Of a DNA stretch of 64,000 nt, positions 9,539 through 18,700 are shown piece by piece (within the stretch, counting starts at the first letter, position 1; each line of letters starts with the position of its first letter). The stretch is from Gammaproteobacteria bacterium (GTDB taxonomy: Bacteria > Pseudomonadota > Gammaproteobacteria > Coxiellales > Coxiellaceae), in assembly GCA_030429175.1 (NCBI GenBank), contig JAUIDD010000001.1, forward strand, positions 108,268-172,267, read 5' to 3'. The notes under the pieces are model-generated. The model was given only the letters and a program-made list of their open reading frames with translations. It was not told where the DNA came from and searched no databases. The translations under genes were made by a program, and so were the position numbers.

Positions 9539-11374
9539 ATGATCACATTTCAAAAAATAGTCCTGCAACGTGGTAAAAAGGTCTTACTCGATCATGCTAG
9601 CGCGCGTATCGAGCGTGGTAATCGTGTAGGCTTGATTGGGCGTAATGGTGCTGGTAAATCATCCTTGATGCAGGTAATGCACGGGCAGCTGCAGGAAGAT
9701 GATGGCAGTTATCATTGTGATATCAAGTCTGAACATGTTGCGCATCTCGAACAGTCATTACCAGCAGGTGAACTTCCTGCAATCGATTTTGTTAAAACTG
9801 GTGATAAAGAATGGCTGCAAGTTCAAAAAAAATTGACGGTAGCAGAAGCATGTGATGATGGTATGCAGGTGGCGCATTGCCATGAGCGTCTGGGTGAAAT
9901 TGATGGTTATACGATAGACGCACGTGCAGGCACTATTTTACATGGACTGGGTTTTAAGACAGAAGATTTTTATAAGCCAATTGCTACATTTTCTGGCGGT
10001 TGGCAAATGCGGTTGCAGTTAGCTAAAGTACTCTTATCTCGCGCCGAATTATTACTGTTGGATGAGCCGACGAACCACTTAGATTTAGAAGCGATTGCTT
10101 GGTTTGAGCATTGGTTGCTTGAGCAAAACTGTAGTGTGGTATTGATTTCGCATGACCGTGAATTTTTGGATAACGTTTGCACCCATGTGCTGCATTTAGC
10201 ACAGCAAAAACTTAAAGTTTACACTGGTAACTATAGCGACTTTATGTGCCAGTTTGAGTTGCAATATGAGCTTGAAGCAAAATCACGTGAAAAAATCGAA
10301 AAGCAACGTGCGCATATGCAGAAATTTATTGATCGTTTTCGGGCTAAAGCGTCTAAAGCGCGTCAGGCGCAAAGTCGTATGAAAGCGATTGAGAAATTAA
10401 ATATTGCACCAGGTCTGCAAAAAGAAAATCCGTTTCATTTTTCATTTAAAGAGTGCAATGCAATTACCGGCACCATACTGAAAATAGAAGGTGAGGTTGG
10501 TTATCCTGAGCATACGGTGATTGAGCATGCGAAATTAAGTCTAATGGCAGACGAACGTGTGGGTGTGTTAGGTGTCAATGGTGCGGGTAAAAGTACATTA
10601 ATTAAGACATTGGCGGGTACGTTACCAATCTTATCGGGTGAGGTGATGCGTCACCAAAAATTAAATATTGGTTATTTTTCACAAACACAACTAGCAGCGC
10701 TTGATTATGAAAGTACACCGTTGGCACATTTTGTGTGGGCATTTCCACATATTGCTGAATCTGAAGCGCGTAAATTTTTAGGTGGATTTAATTTTAATGG
10801 CGATCGGGTATTTGATCAAGTGGGTTCTTTTTCTGGTGGAGAAAAGGCGCGTCTGGCTTTAGCCTTATTAATTTATAGCGCACCGAATATTTTATTGCTT
10901 GATGAACCAACTAACCATTTAGATATTCAAATGCGTGAAGCATTAAGTCTTGCTTTACAAAATTATTCGGGTGCAGCGATTGTGGTGTCACATGATCGTC
11001 ATTTTGTAAATAGTGTAGTGGATGAATTATGGTTAGTATCAGATGGACATGTTGATCGCTTTAAAGGTAATCTCGATGATTACCAGGGATTTGTGTTAGC
11101 GCGAGATGATGTGGCAGAAGCAAAACCACAAATGGTTAAAACTGTTGATAAAAAACAAAAATCATCAACGATTAATCCACAGCAGCTTAAAAAACTAGAG
11201 CGTGAGATTGATCGTTTGTCACAGGAGCGAGACGATTTAAATCATAGGCTTGCTGATCCAGATCTATATCAACTTGAACACAATGACACACGTCTGGCAT
11301 TGCAGGCGCAGTTTGATCAAGTCTCCCAAGCACTCCAAAAAGTCGAAGATGAATGGCTTAAGCAACACCTGTAA
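9539..11374 (+). CDS. yheS: ABC-F family ATPase, YheS-like
   Basis: A soluble tandem ATPase without membrane segments, of the ABC-F class that acts on ribosomes. The 611-residue protein has the first Walker A GRNGAGKS near residue 38, signature FSGGW near 150, and Walker B LLLDEPTNHLDLEA near 178. A linker rich in charged residues (the P-site tRNA interaction motif region, about 245-285) follows, then the second Walker A GVNGAGKS near 345, SFSGGEKARL and a second LLLDEPTNHLD. The C-terminal 50 residues form a coiled coil. Length and the opening MITFQKIVLQRGKKVLL best match YheS rather than EttA or Uup. The gene ends inside a 29-base palindrome. Confidence 0.85.
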   Translation: MITFQKIVLQRGKKVLLDHASARIERGNRVGLIGRNGAGKSSLMQVMHGQLQEDDGSYHCDIKSEHVAHLEQSLPAGELPAIDFVKTGDKEWLQVQKKLTVAEACDDGMQVAHCHERLGEIDGYTIDARAGTILHGLGFKTEDFYKPIATFSGGWQMRLQLAKVLLSRAELLLLDEPTNHLDLEAIAWFEHWLLEQNCSVVLISHDREFLDNVCTHVLHLAQQKLKVYTGNYSDFMCQFELQYELEAKSREKIEKQRAHMQKFIDRFRAKASKARQAQSRMKAIEKLNIAPGLQKENPFHFSFKECNAITGTILKIEGEVGYPEHTVIEHAKLSLMADERVGVLGVNGAGKSTLIKTLAGTLPILSGEVMRHQKLNIGYFSQTQLAALDYESTPLAHFVWAFPHIAESEARKFLGGFNFNGDRVFDQVGSFSGGEKARLALALLIYSAPNILLLDEPTNHLDIQMREALSLALQNYSGAAIVVSHDRHFVNSVVDELWLVSDGHVDRFKGNLDDYQGFVLARDDVAEAKPQMVKTVDKKQKSSTINPQQLKKLEREIDRLSQERDDLNHRLADPDLYQLEHNDTRLALQAQFDQVSQALQKVEDEWLKQHL

Positions 11375-11402
11375 TCCTTTTGGTGCCAGGCACCAAAAGG
11401 AT
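11374..11402. repeat. Perfect 29-base palindrome (REP-like or bidirectional hairpin)
   Basis: Fourteen bases on each side of a central A pair perfectly (ATCCTTTTGGTGCC / GGCACCAAAAGGAT). It begins on the last base of the yheS stop codon and lies just before the potA promoter. There is no T run, so it is not a typical intrinsic terminator. The GGTGCCnGGCACC core resembles REP-type palindromes linked to RAYT transposases; that link is inference. Confidence 0.8.
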
Positions 11403-11408
11403 GTTAGC

Positions 11409-11437
11409 TTGACCTCTGCGATAAATGGCTGCATAAT
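11409..11437 (+). promoter_or_regulatory. Sigma70-type promoter of potABCD
   Basis: TTGACC (11409-11414) and CATAAT (11432-11437) are 17 bases apart, predicting a transcription start near 11444, about 38 bases before the potA ATG. Confidence 0.6.
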
Positions 11438-11481
11438 TCGCCTCTTTCTTGAACAAAGCTAGCAAGTAAGTGGGGTTAGAA

Positions 11482-12576
11482 ATGTCAGAACCCATCGTTT
11501 CTTTGACTGATCTCTCTAAATCGTATGATAGCGAGTATGCGCTACAGCCAACCAGTCTAACTGTACAAGATGGAGAATTCCTAACCTTATTAGGCCCTTC
11601 AGGCTGTGGTAAGACCACTTTATTACGATTGTTAGCCGGCTTTGAGACGCCAGATAGCGGTGAGATTATGCTTAATGGTCGACTTGTGAACCATCTGACA
11701 CCAGATCAGAGACACGTGAACATGGTCTTTCAAAGTTATGCTTTGTTTCCGCATATGACAGTGTTTGATAATGTTGCCTTTGGCCTGCGTTGCCAGGGAA
11801 CACCGGAACATCGTATCATTGAGCGTGTTAATGAAGTATTGCGTATGGTGAAATTGAGTGAATTAGCTCAGCGTAAGCCCGATAAACTCAGTGGTGGGCA
11901 GCAACAACGTGTGGCGATGGCACGTGCAGTGGTTAATGAGCCTCAGGTACTATTACTCGATGAGCCATTATCGGCATTGGATTATCATTTACGCCGCAAA
12001 ATGCAGGTCGAATTAAAAGCGCTACAGCGTCGTCTCGGCATTACATTTATTATGGTGACACATGATCAAGAAGAGGCATTATCGATGTCAGATCGAATCG
12101 TAGTGATGAATCATGGTTATATTGAACAAATTGGCACACCACGAGATATTTACGAAGAGCCTGTGAATTTATTTGTGGCACAATTTGTTGGTGTGGCGAA
12201 TATTTTATCTAAAACAGTATTGATGGCTAATGATAAAACCATTGAAGTCGATGTGGCAGGTACGCGTGTGCACTTTATTAATCGCAAACAATATCAGGCG
12301 GGTGATGCTGTGAATATTGTTATTAGACCTGAAGACATAAAAGTATGGAATGTGCGTGAAGTATCATCACAATCCAAGCATGAGTATATCCCTGCTATCG
12401 TAGAAGAAGTAATTTATAAGGGTAGTACGGTTGATCTGATCGTGACTTTATTGGATGGACAGCAAATTTCTGCAACGGAGTTTTTTGATGAAGATGATGA
12501 AGAGCTCGAATATGAAATTGGCGAAAAAGTTTTAATCGAATGGCAGCCAGGTTGGGAAGTTGTATTAAATGGTTAG
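11482..12576 (+). CDS. potA: Spermidine/putrescine ABC transporter ATP-binding protein
   Basis: ATPase subunit of the polyamine importer. The 364-residue protein shows Walker A GPSGCGKTT near residue 38, Q-loop VFQSYALFPHM, signature LSGGQQQR, Walker B LLLDEP, and H-loop VTHDQEEA, followed by a C-terminal TOBE regulatory domain (IVIRPEDIKVW onward). The start at ATG 11482 gives the family N-terminus; an in-frame GTG at 11470 is less likely. Its stop overlaps the potB start, so potABCD is one operon. Confidence 0.94.
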   Translation: MSEPIVSLTDLSKSYDSEYALQPTSLTVQDGEFLTLLGPSGCGKTTLLRLLAGFETPDSGEIMLNGRLVNHLTPDQRHVNMVFQSYALFPHMTVFDNVAFGLRCQGTPEHRIIERVNEVLRMVKLSELAQRKPDKLSGGQQQRVAMARAVVNEPQVLLLDEPLSALDYHLRRKMQVELKALQRRLGITFIMVTHDQEEALSMSDRIVVMNHGYIEQIGTPRDIYEEPVNLFVAQFVGVANILSKTVLMANDKTIEVDVAGTRVHFINRKQYQAGDAVNIVIRPEDIKVWNVREVSSQSKHEYIPAIVEEVIYKGSTVDLIVTLLDGQQISATEFFDEDDEELEYEIGEKVLIEWQPGWEVVLNG

Positions 12577-13426
12577 ATATCATAAAAAATTTAAGCATTG
12601 GAGTATCGCGGGTATATTTCTGTGGTTTATTTGTTTTGCGTTGTTGCCGATTTGTTTGCTGTGCATAATCAGTTTTACGACTGCGGGTACACACAAGCTT
12701 ATAGAGTGGCATTTTTCTTTCACCAATTATAGTCAGCTATTTTCCGGTGTTTTTGCACGTATTTTTTTGCACTCACTTGAATTTTCAGTGGGTTGTACTT
12801 TGATTACCTTATTATTGGCATATCCAGCAGCGTTTTTTATCTCTCAAGCACATCGAAAAATAAAACCGTTATTATTGATGTTAATGGTCATACCGTTTTG
12901 GACCAGCTCTTTGATTCGCACTTATGCCATAATGGCATTGGTTAAAACGAAGGGTATCATTAATACGGCTTTATTGGCGATGGGGATTATTCATCAGCCG
13001 TTATTGATGCTGTATACTAGTGGTGCGATGATGATTGGTCTTGCTTATAATCTACTACCATATATGGTACTACCTCTATATAGCAATTTCGAAAAACTGG
13101 ATACACGTTTGTATGATGCGGCGCGTGATTTGGGTGCAACGCGTTGGCGTATTTTTCATAGTATTATTTTACCACTCACTGTGCCAGGTATTATGATGGG
13201 TATCTTATTTGTGTTTCTACCAGCGATGACGATATTTTATATTCCTGATTTATTAGGTGGTGCACATGGTGTGTTGCTGGGTAATTTAGTTAAAGAGCAA
13301 TTCGTTACGATGACTGATTGGCCGGGCGGGGCGGCAACGAGTATGATTTTAACTGTCTTCTTATTTATGATGCTACTCTTCTATCGTAGTCGTGCACGCC
13401 ATGGTAGGCTTCAGGAGTTGGTATGA
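12569..13426 (+). CDS. potB: Spermidine/putrescine ABC transporter permease PotB
   Basis: Inner-membrane permease of the polyamine importer, 285 residues with about six membrane helices. The cytoplasmic EAA-type coupling loop is visible as YDAARDLGATRWRIFHSIILPL near residues 188-208. The block TIFYIPDLLGG after the loop is typical for PotB. It overlaps potA by eight bases and potC by four, indicating translational coupling. Confidence 0.92.
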   Translation: MVRYHKKFKHWSIAGIFLWFICFALLPICLLCIISFTTAGTHKLIEWHFSFTNYSQLFSGVFARIFLHSLEFSVGCTLITLLLAYPAAFFISQAHRKIKPLLLMLMVIPFWTSSLIRTYAIMALVKTKGIINTALLAMGIIHQPLLMLYTSGAMMIGLAYNLLPYMVLPLYSNFEKLDTRLYDAARDLGATRWRIFHSIILPLTVPGIMMGILFVFLPAMTIFYIPDLLGGAHGVLLGNLVKEQFVTMTDWPGGAATSMILTVFLFMMLLFYRSRARHGRLQELV

Positions 13427-14181
13427 TGCGGGTATTACGTTTAAGTTATTTAATCTTAATTTATCTGTTCTTATATATTCCAATTGCAGTGGTTATTGCC
13501 TTTTCGTTTAATGACTCACGTGTGTCGTTGCTGTGGCATGGCTTTACTTGGCATTGGTATGTTGACTTATTTCATGATGCTGATTTGGGTATGATTGCTT
13601 TGCATTCATTATGGTTAGGTGTTGTGGCTGCATCTATTGCAACTTTTTTAGGTTTAATTGCATCGGTAGCACTCTTTCGTTATCGTTTTATGGGGCGCCA
13701 ATTATTACAGCTGCTTATTTTTGTTATGATTATCTTACCGGATTTAGTCTTAGGTGTGGCATTATTAATTTTAATGAATTTAATTGCTTTTCCACTTGGT
13801 TTTTGGAGTTTGTTGATCGCGCATATTACGTTTTGTTTACCGTTTACTACGATTATTATTGGCAATCAGCTGCGCCAGTTAAATAAACATATTTTTGAAG
13901 CGGGGCGTGATTTGGGCGCGAGTGAATGGCAGCTGTTTTATCAAATTATCGTACCACTTGTGTGGCCTGGGCTAATTGCCGGTTGGCTTTTGTGTTTTAC
14001 TATGTCAATCGATGATGTGATTATTAGCTATTTTGTTTCAGGACCAAACTATGAAATCTTGCCATTGCGTATTTACTCGATGGTTAAACTGGGTGTAAGT
14101 CCAGAAGTTAATGCATTATGTACAATATTATTATTAGTCACGTTTTTATTAACCCTGTCAGCACAAAAAAAATTAAGGTAG
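13423..14181 (+). CDS. potC: Spermidine/putrescine ABC transporter permease PotC
   Basis: Second permease of the polyamine importer, 252 residues and about six membrane helices. The coupling loop reads EAGRDLGASEWQLFYQII near residues 160-177. SIDDVIISYFVSGP follows, a block conserved in PotC. It starts inside the last codons of potB. Confidence 0.92.
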   Translation: MMRVLRLSYLILIYLFLYIPIAVVIAFSFNDSRVSLLWHGFTWHWYVDLFHDADLGMIALHSLWLGVVAASIATFLGLIASVALFRYRFMGRQLLQLLIFVMIILPDLVLGVALLILMNLIAFPLGFWSLLIAHITFCLPFTTIIIGNQLRQLNKHIFEAGRDLGASEWQLFYQIIVPLVWPGLIAGWLLCFTMSIDDVIISYFVSGPNYEILPLRIYSMVKLGVSPEVNALCTILLLVTFLLTLSAQKKLR

Positions 14182-14188
14182 TCAAAAT

Positions 14189-15220
14189 ATGTTTTTACGG
14201 TTAGGTGTAGTATTTCTCTGTGCGTTATTGTTTTTCAGAATGGGGCGTGCTGCTGAGGTGGTTAATGTATTTACCTGGACCAACTATGTGCCGCATAGCG
14301 TAATTCAACAATTTGAGCATCAAACGGGTATTAAAGTTAATTTATCCGAATATGATAGCAACGAAGACTTATTCGCAAAACTTAAAGTGGCACCACATGC
14401 CGGTTATGATGTTATTTTTCCAAGTAGTTATTATGTTGAGCGTATGCGTCATGATGGTATGTTACGCTTGATTGACCGCAAGGCGCTTTCTAATCATCGT
14501 TACATTGACCCCCTACTACTGAATAAGACATTTGATCCACAAAATTTATATTCTTATCCGTATTTATGGGGTACTACAGCGATAGTTGTCGATAAACGTT
14601 TTTGGGACCCGAAGACGGTGCAAAACTGGCACGATCTATGGCAGCCACGCTTTAAAAATCAACTGCTGATCTATAACGATGCGCGTGAAGTATTTGCTGC
14701 AGCGTTATTTACATTACATGACTCAATTAATACTCAGGACCCTCTAAAAATTAAGCAAGCCTATCAGCAGCTATTAAAGTTGGTGCCGAATGTGCGCTTA
14801 TACAGTTCCGATTCTGCAATTAATGCTTTTGCCGATGATGATGTTACCATTGGTATGGCGATGAGTGGCGATGTATTTTTGGCTCGGCAATCAAATCCAA
14901 ATTTGGTCTATATTTACCCCAAAGATGGTTTTTCTGTGTGGCTTGATTGTATGGCTGTGCCGAAGTATGCACCACATTTTAGTAATGCGATGACGTTTAT
15001 GAATTTTTTGATGCGGCCACAGATTGCCAAGCAAGTTGCGTTATCGCAGGGTTATTCATCACCGAATCTACAGGCACGTCGTTTAATGCCAAAACGTTAC
15101 CGTCAAGACCCTTTGTTATACCCATCGGCTGAGGTGTTAAAGCGTGGCCAGATGCAGCATGATATTGGTAAAGCGAGACCAATAATTATGCATTACTGGC
15201 AATTGCTTAAGCTACAATAG
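14189..15220 (+). CDS. potD: Periplasmic spermidine/putrescine-binding protein
   Basis: Substrate-binding protein delivering polyamines to PotABC. The 343-residue protein starts with a signal peptide (about 22 residues, ending near GRAAEVV) and then the family block VFTWTNYVPHSVIQQFEHQTG. Acidic and aromatic residues expected to hold the polyamine are present (SEYDSNEDLF near 50, PSSYYVERM near 80, and a WLDCMAVP block near 250). It begins seven bases after potC and ends the operon. Polyamine uptake genes are common in intracellular bacteria that lack synthesis, but synthesis genes outside this window cannot be excluded. Confidence 0.93.
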   Translation: MFLRLGVVFLCALLFFRMGRAAEVVNVFTWTNYVPHSVIQQFEHQTGIKVNLSEYDSNEDLFAKLKVAPHAGYDVIFPSSYYVERMRHDGMLRLIDRKALSNHRYIDPLLLNKTFDPQNLYSYPYLWGTTAIVVDKRFWDPKTVQNWHDLWQPRFKNQLLIYNDAREVFAAALFTLHDSINTQDPLKIKQAYQQLLKLVPNVRLYSSDSAINAFADDDVTIGMAMSGDVFLARQSNPNLVYIYPKDGFSVWLDCMAVPKYAPHFSNAMTFMNFLMRPQIAKQVALSQGYSSPNLQARRLMPKRYRQDPLLYPSAEVLKRGQMQHDIGKARPIIMHYWQLLKLQ

Positions 15221-15403
15221 CAACAAAGATAATAACTTACCTGTTAATTGGTAAATTTCATAATTTTTTAACCTTTTATGTGTTTTATTTTTAAAAACTT
15301 TGAGGTATTCTCTTAAAGGCTAGCTCTTGAACGGTGTGATACGGAATCATCATATTGAGGGCCTAGCGTTTAGTTAAACGGATTTGACTTAAGGAGAAGA
15401 TTC

Positions 15404-15574
15404 ATGGACTTTGAACAAGATTTCGATTATGGCGAAGACGACAGTAAATCAAACAAACAAAAAAAATTTGAAGCCAGGCGCAAGATTGAAGACTTGGCTG
15501 AGCTGCGTCGTATGCGTAATGAGTTGGGCTTGATGGGTAGCGATTTGTGTGCCGAACTTGGTGACATCTACTAA
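15404..15574 (+). CDS. Small basic protein, PA3496-like
   Basis: A 56-residue protein with an excellent ribosome binding site (AAGGAGA seven bases upstream of the ATG). The N-terminal third is acidic (DFEQDFDYGEDD). The rest is a charged helix with KFEARRKIEDLAELRRMRNE, which matches the pattern of the PA3496 family, described as putative envelope integrity proteins. The helix is followed by GLMGSDLCAELGDIY. No membrane segment or signal peptide is present. A strong hairpin terminator follows. Family assignment is by pattern memory and moderate; that it is a real gene is well supported by the start signals. Confidence 0.6.
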   Translation: MDFEQDFDYGEDDSKSNKQKKFEARRKIEDLAELRRMRNELGLMGSDLCAELGDIY

Positions 15575-15588
15575 CTTTACATTTAACT

Positions 15589-15659
15589 CTAATTGGCTGA
15601 GATTTTAAAAGCATTTCGGCCAATTAGCGCTATTTTACCCCTAATTGGCCGATATTTTT
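15589..15659 (+). promoter_or_regulatory. Terminator with a competing upstream hairpin (possible attenuator)
   Basis: A perfect 11-bp stem (TCGGCCAATTA 15616-15626 / TAATTGGCCGA 15642-15652) followed by TATTTTTG is an intrinsic terminator. Its left arm can alternatively pair with an upstream copy of the right arm (CTAATTGGC 15589-15597 with GCCAATTAG 15619-15627), which would break the terminator. The terminator is clear; the regulatory reading is inference, since the same hairpins may simply end the 15404 gene. Confidence 0.6.
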
Positions 15660-15698
15660 GAAATTTTGAAGCTTATTATTGGCTTTTGCATTGATGAT

Positions 15699-15752
15699 TC
15701 AAGCGTATATACATGTATGTAGCTTGATTAATACCCACCCACCTACTATGAT
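15699..15752 (+). promoter_or_regulatory. purL promoter with overlapping inverted repeat
   Basis: TTGATT (15724-15729) and TATGAT (15747-15752) are 17 bases apart, a good sigma70 promoter about 30 bases before purL. The inverted repeat TCAAGC-N15-GCTTGA (15699-15727) overlaps the -35 box and could be an operator. It does not resemble the PurR box. Confidence 0.5.
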
Positions 15753-15780
15753 TGGGCCTCTTTAAATATAGGTTTTTATT

Positions 15781-18700
15781 ATGTTGTATTTACAAGGCCA
15801 GCCAGCGTTTACGCCATTTCGTATAGAAAAATTACAATCTCAAATCGTATCGATACCGCTTGATGTAGATCGAATGGAAGTGCTTGAGACTTTCTTTGTG
15901 TCTGAAAGTGAGCCTTTAACTGAAGCAGAAAGTGTGCGTTTGGCGATGTTGCTCAGAGACAGTCAGCCACAAAGTCCACCAATGCAGCGCGCGTATTTAT
16001 GCTTTTGGGTAGTGCCTAGGGTTGGTACAATTTCGCCATGGTCGTCTAAAGCAACCGATATTCTGCGTATCTGTGGGCTCACGCAGGTGGCGCGTGTCGA
16101 GCATGGTCGCTATTATGAATTTCCAGATATTGGTTTAACGCAGATTACCAAGTCTCAATTTAGTCATTTGTTAGCTTTGTGCCATGATCCACTGACTGAA
16201 ACGGTGATTGTTGATCCCGCTAAGTTCTCAGAAATTTTTGCCAAGACTGCGCCTGAGCCATTAGTTGAAATCGATGTGATGGATGGAGGCAAGGCAGCAC
16301 TGATCACAGTGAATGAAGCGCTTGGTTTGGCACTGTCTGACAAGGAGCTTGATTATTTATTATTGACCTATCAATCGCTCGAGCGTAATCCAACTGACGT
16401 TGAGCTGATGATGTTTGCGCAAGTAAACTCTGAGCACTGCCGACATAAAGTGTTTAATGCCAAATGGTGGATTGATGGAAAAGAAAAAAAATCGACCCTG
16501 TTTGACATGATTCGTAACACCTATAAATTAAATCCCGATCAGGCATTAGTGGCTTATTCTGATAATGCAGCGGTTTTAAAAGGACATAAAGCTAACCGCT
16601 TGCTGATCGATGAGCGTAATCATGTTTATATCCATAGGGAAGAGGTGGCGCATATCGTTTTAAAAGTAGAAACGCATAACCACCCAACGGCAATTGCTCC
16701 TTATGCGGGTGCGGCGACCGGTAGTGGTGGTGAGATTCGAGATGAAGCGGCCACAGGCCGAGGTGCATTTTCAAAAGCGGGGCTGTGTGGTTTTTCAGTA
16801 TCACATTTACATATCCCCGAATTTAATCAGCCATGGGAAACTGATATTGGTAAACCTAAAAATATGGCATCAGCACTTGATATTATGCTCCAAGGTCCGA
16901 TTGGTGCAGCATCATTTAATAATGAATTCGGTCGGCCAAATATATGCGGTTATTTCCGTAGTTTTGAGATGTGTATTGATGGTTATTGTGGACGTGAATA
17001 TCGTGGCTACCATAAACCAATTATGATCGCCGGTGGTATAGGTCAAATTCGTGATTCACAAGTACAAAAGCAATCGATACCGCAAGCCGCTAAATTAGTG
17101 GTGCTCGGTGGTCCAGGTATGGCGATTGGTTTAGGTGGTGGTGCTGCTTCATCACGTGCTGCTAGTGATGACAATCAATCACTCGACTTTGCTTCTGTGC
17201 AGCGTGCTAATCCTGAGATGCAACGTCGTTGCCAAGAAGTGATTAGTTCTTGTCGTGATTTGGGCGTGTTAAATCCGATTTTAAGTATTCACGATGTTGG
17301 TGCAGGTGGCTTGTGTAATGCAATGCCAGAATTAGTAGAAAGCGATGGCAAAGGTGCGTTGATTCACTTGCGTGATATTTTAATTGATGAGCCAGGCATG
17401 TCGCCGCTTGAAATTTGGTGTAACGAATCACAAGAGCGTTTTGTGTTAGCAATTAATTCAGAGTTATTACCAGCCTTTGAAATGGTATGTAAACGTGAAC
17501 GTTGTCCATTTAGCGTTGTTGGTGAGGCAACTGTAGCAGAAGAATTGATTGTTGATGACAGCCATTTTGAGAACAAACCAATTGATTTACCGATGGCAGC
17601 CTTATTTGAAAAAATGCCACAAATGCAATGTGAAACCGAGCACGCTGAGAGCACGCATAAACCTTTTGTGACCGATTATATTGTTTTGAGTGAAGCGATT
17701 GAGCGTGTATTACAATTCCCCGTTGTTGCTAGCAAACGTTTTTTAATTACCATTGGCGATCGTAGTGTTGGTGGTATGGTATCGCGTGATCAAATGGTTG
17801 GGCCATGGCAGGTAGCAGTATCTGATGTTGCGGTGACTACCACAGACTTTAAAGGTAATCAGGGTGAGGCGATGGCCATGGGTGAGCGTGCACCGATTGC
17901 ATTATTGCATCCGGCTGCATCTGCACGTATGGCGGTGGCCGAAGCAATTACCAATATCGCTAGTGCACCGATTGAATCCTTATCACAAATAGCCTTATCG
18001 GCAAATTGGATGTCGGCGGTAAAAGAGATTGGTGAAGGTGCTGCATTATATGATGCGGTGCAAGCGATTGGCGAAGGTTTGTGTCCAGAGTTGGGTATTA
18101 GTATACCGGTAGGTAAAGATTCATTGTCAATGCAAGCACGTTGGCAGGCAGAAGATGGTGAGCGCAAAGTAACATCACCATTGTCACTCGTGATTACAGC
18201 AGCAGCACCTGTTAGTGATGTGCGGCGTGTGCTTACGCCAGAATTAAATATACAGCTTAGTGAGTCGCGTTTATTATTAATTGATTTAGGCGGTGGCTGT
18301 AATGCCTTGGGTGGTTCGGCGCTGGCGCAAACGTATGCTAAGCTCGGTGGCCAACCACCTGATGTTGATAATAGTAAATTGCTCAAACAATTCTTTAATC
18401 TCATTCAAGAATTGAATAAAGCAGCATTAATTCATGCTTATCATGACCGGTCCGACGGCGGTTTGTTGGCGACAGTTTGTGAAATGATGTTCGCTAGTCA
18501 CTGTGGTGTCATACTCGATTTATCAGCGCTAAGTGGTGATGCAATTCCATTATTATTTAATGAAGAATTGGGAGCAGTGGTTCAGGTTGATCTGAAACAA
18601 TTACCGCAAGTAATGCAGTTATGTGAACAACATGGATTGCGCCAAAAAGTCACGATTATTGGTGAGATCAATCAGCTGGATGAACTTGTGATTGTAAAAA

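Noticed and set aside
15402..15623. 73-codon minus-strand frame
   Set aside because: It is the complement of the 15404-15574 gene, which has a strong ribosome site, and has no start signals of its own.
17859..18404. 181-codon frame opposite purL
   Set aside because: It mirrors purL codon usage on the other strand, has no ribosome site and no recognisable domain.
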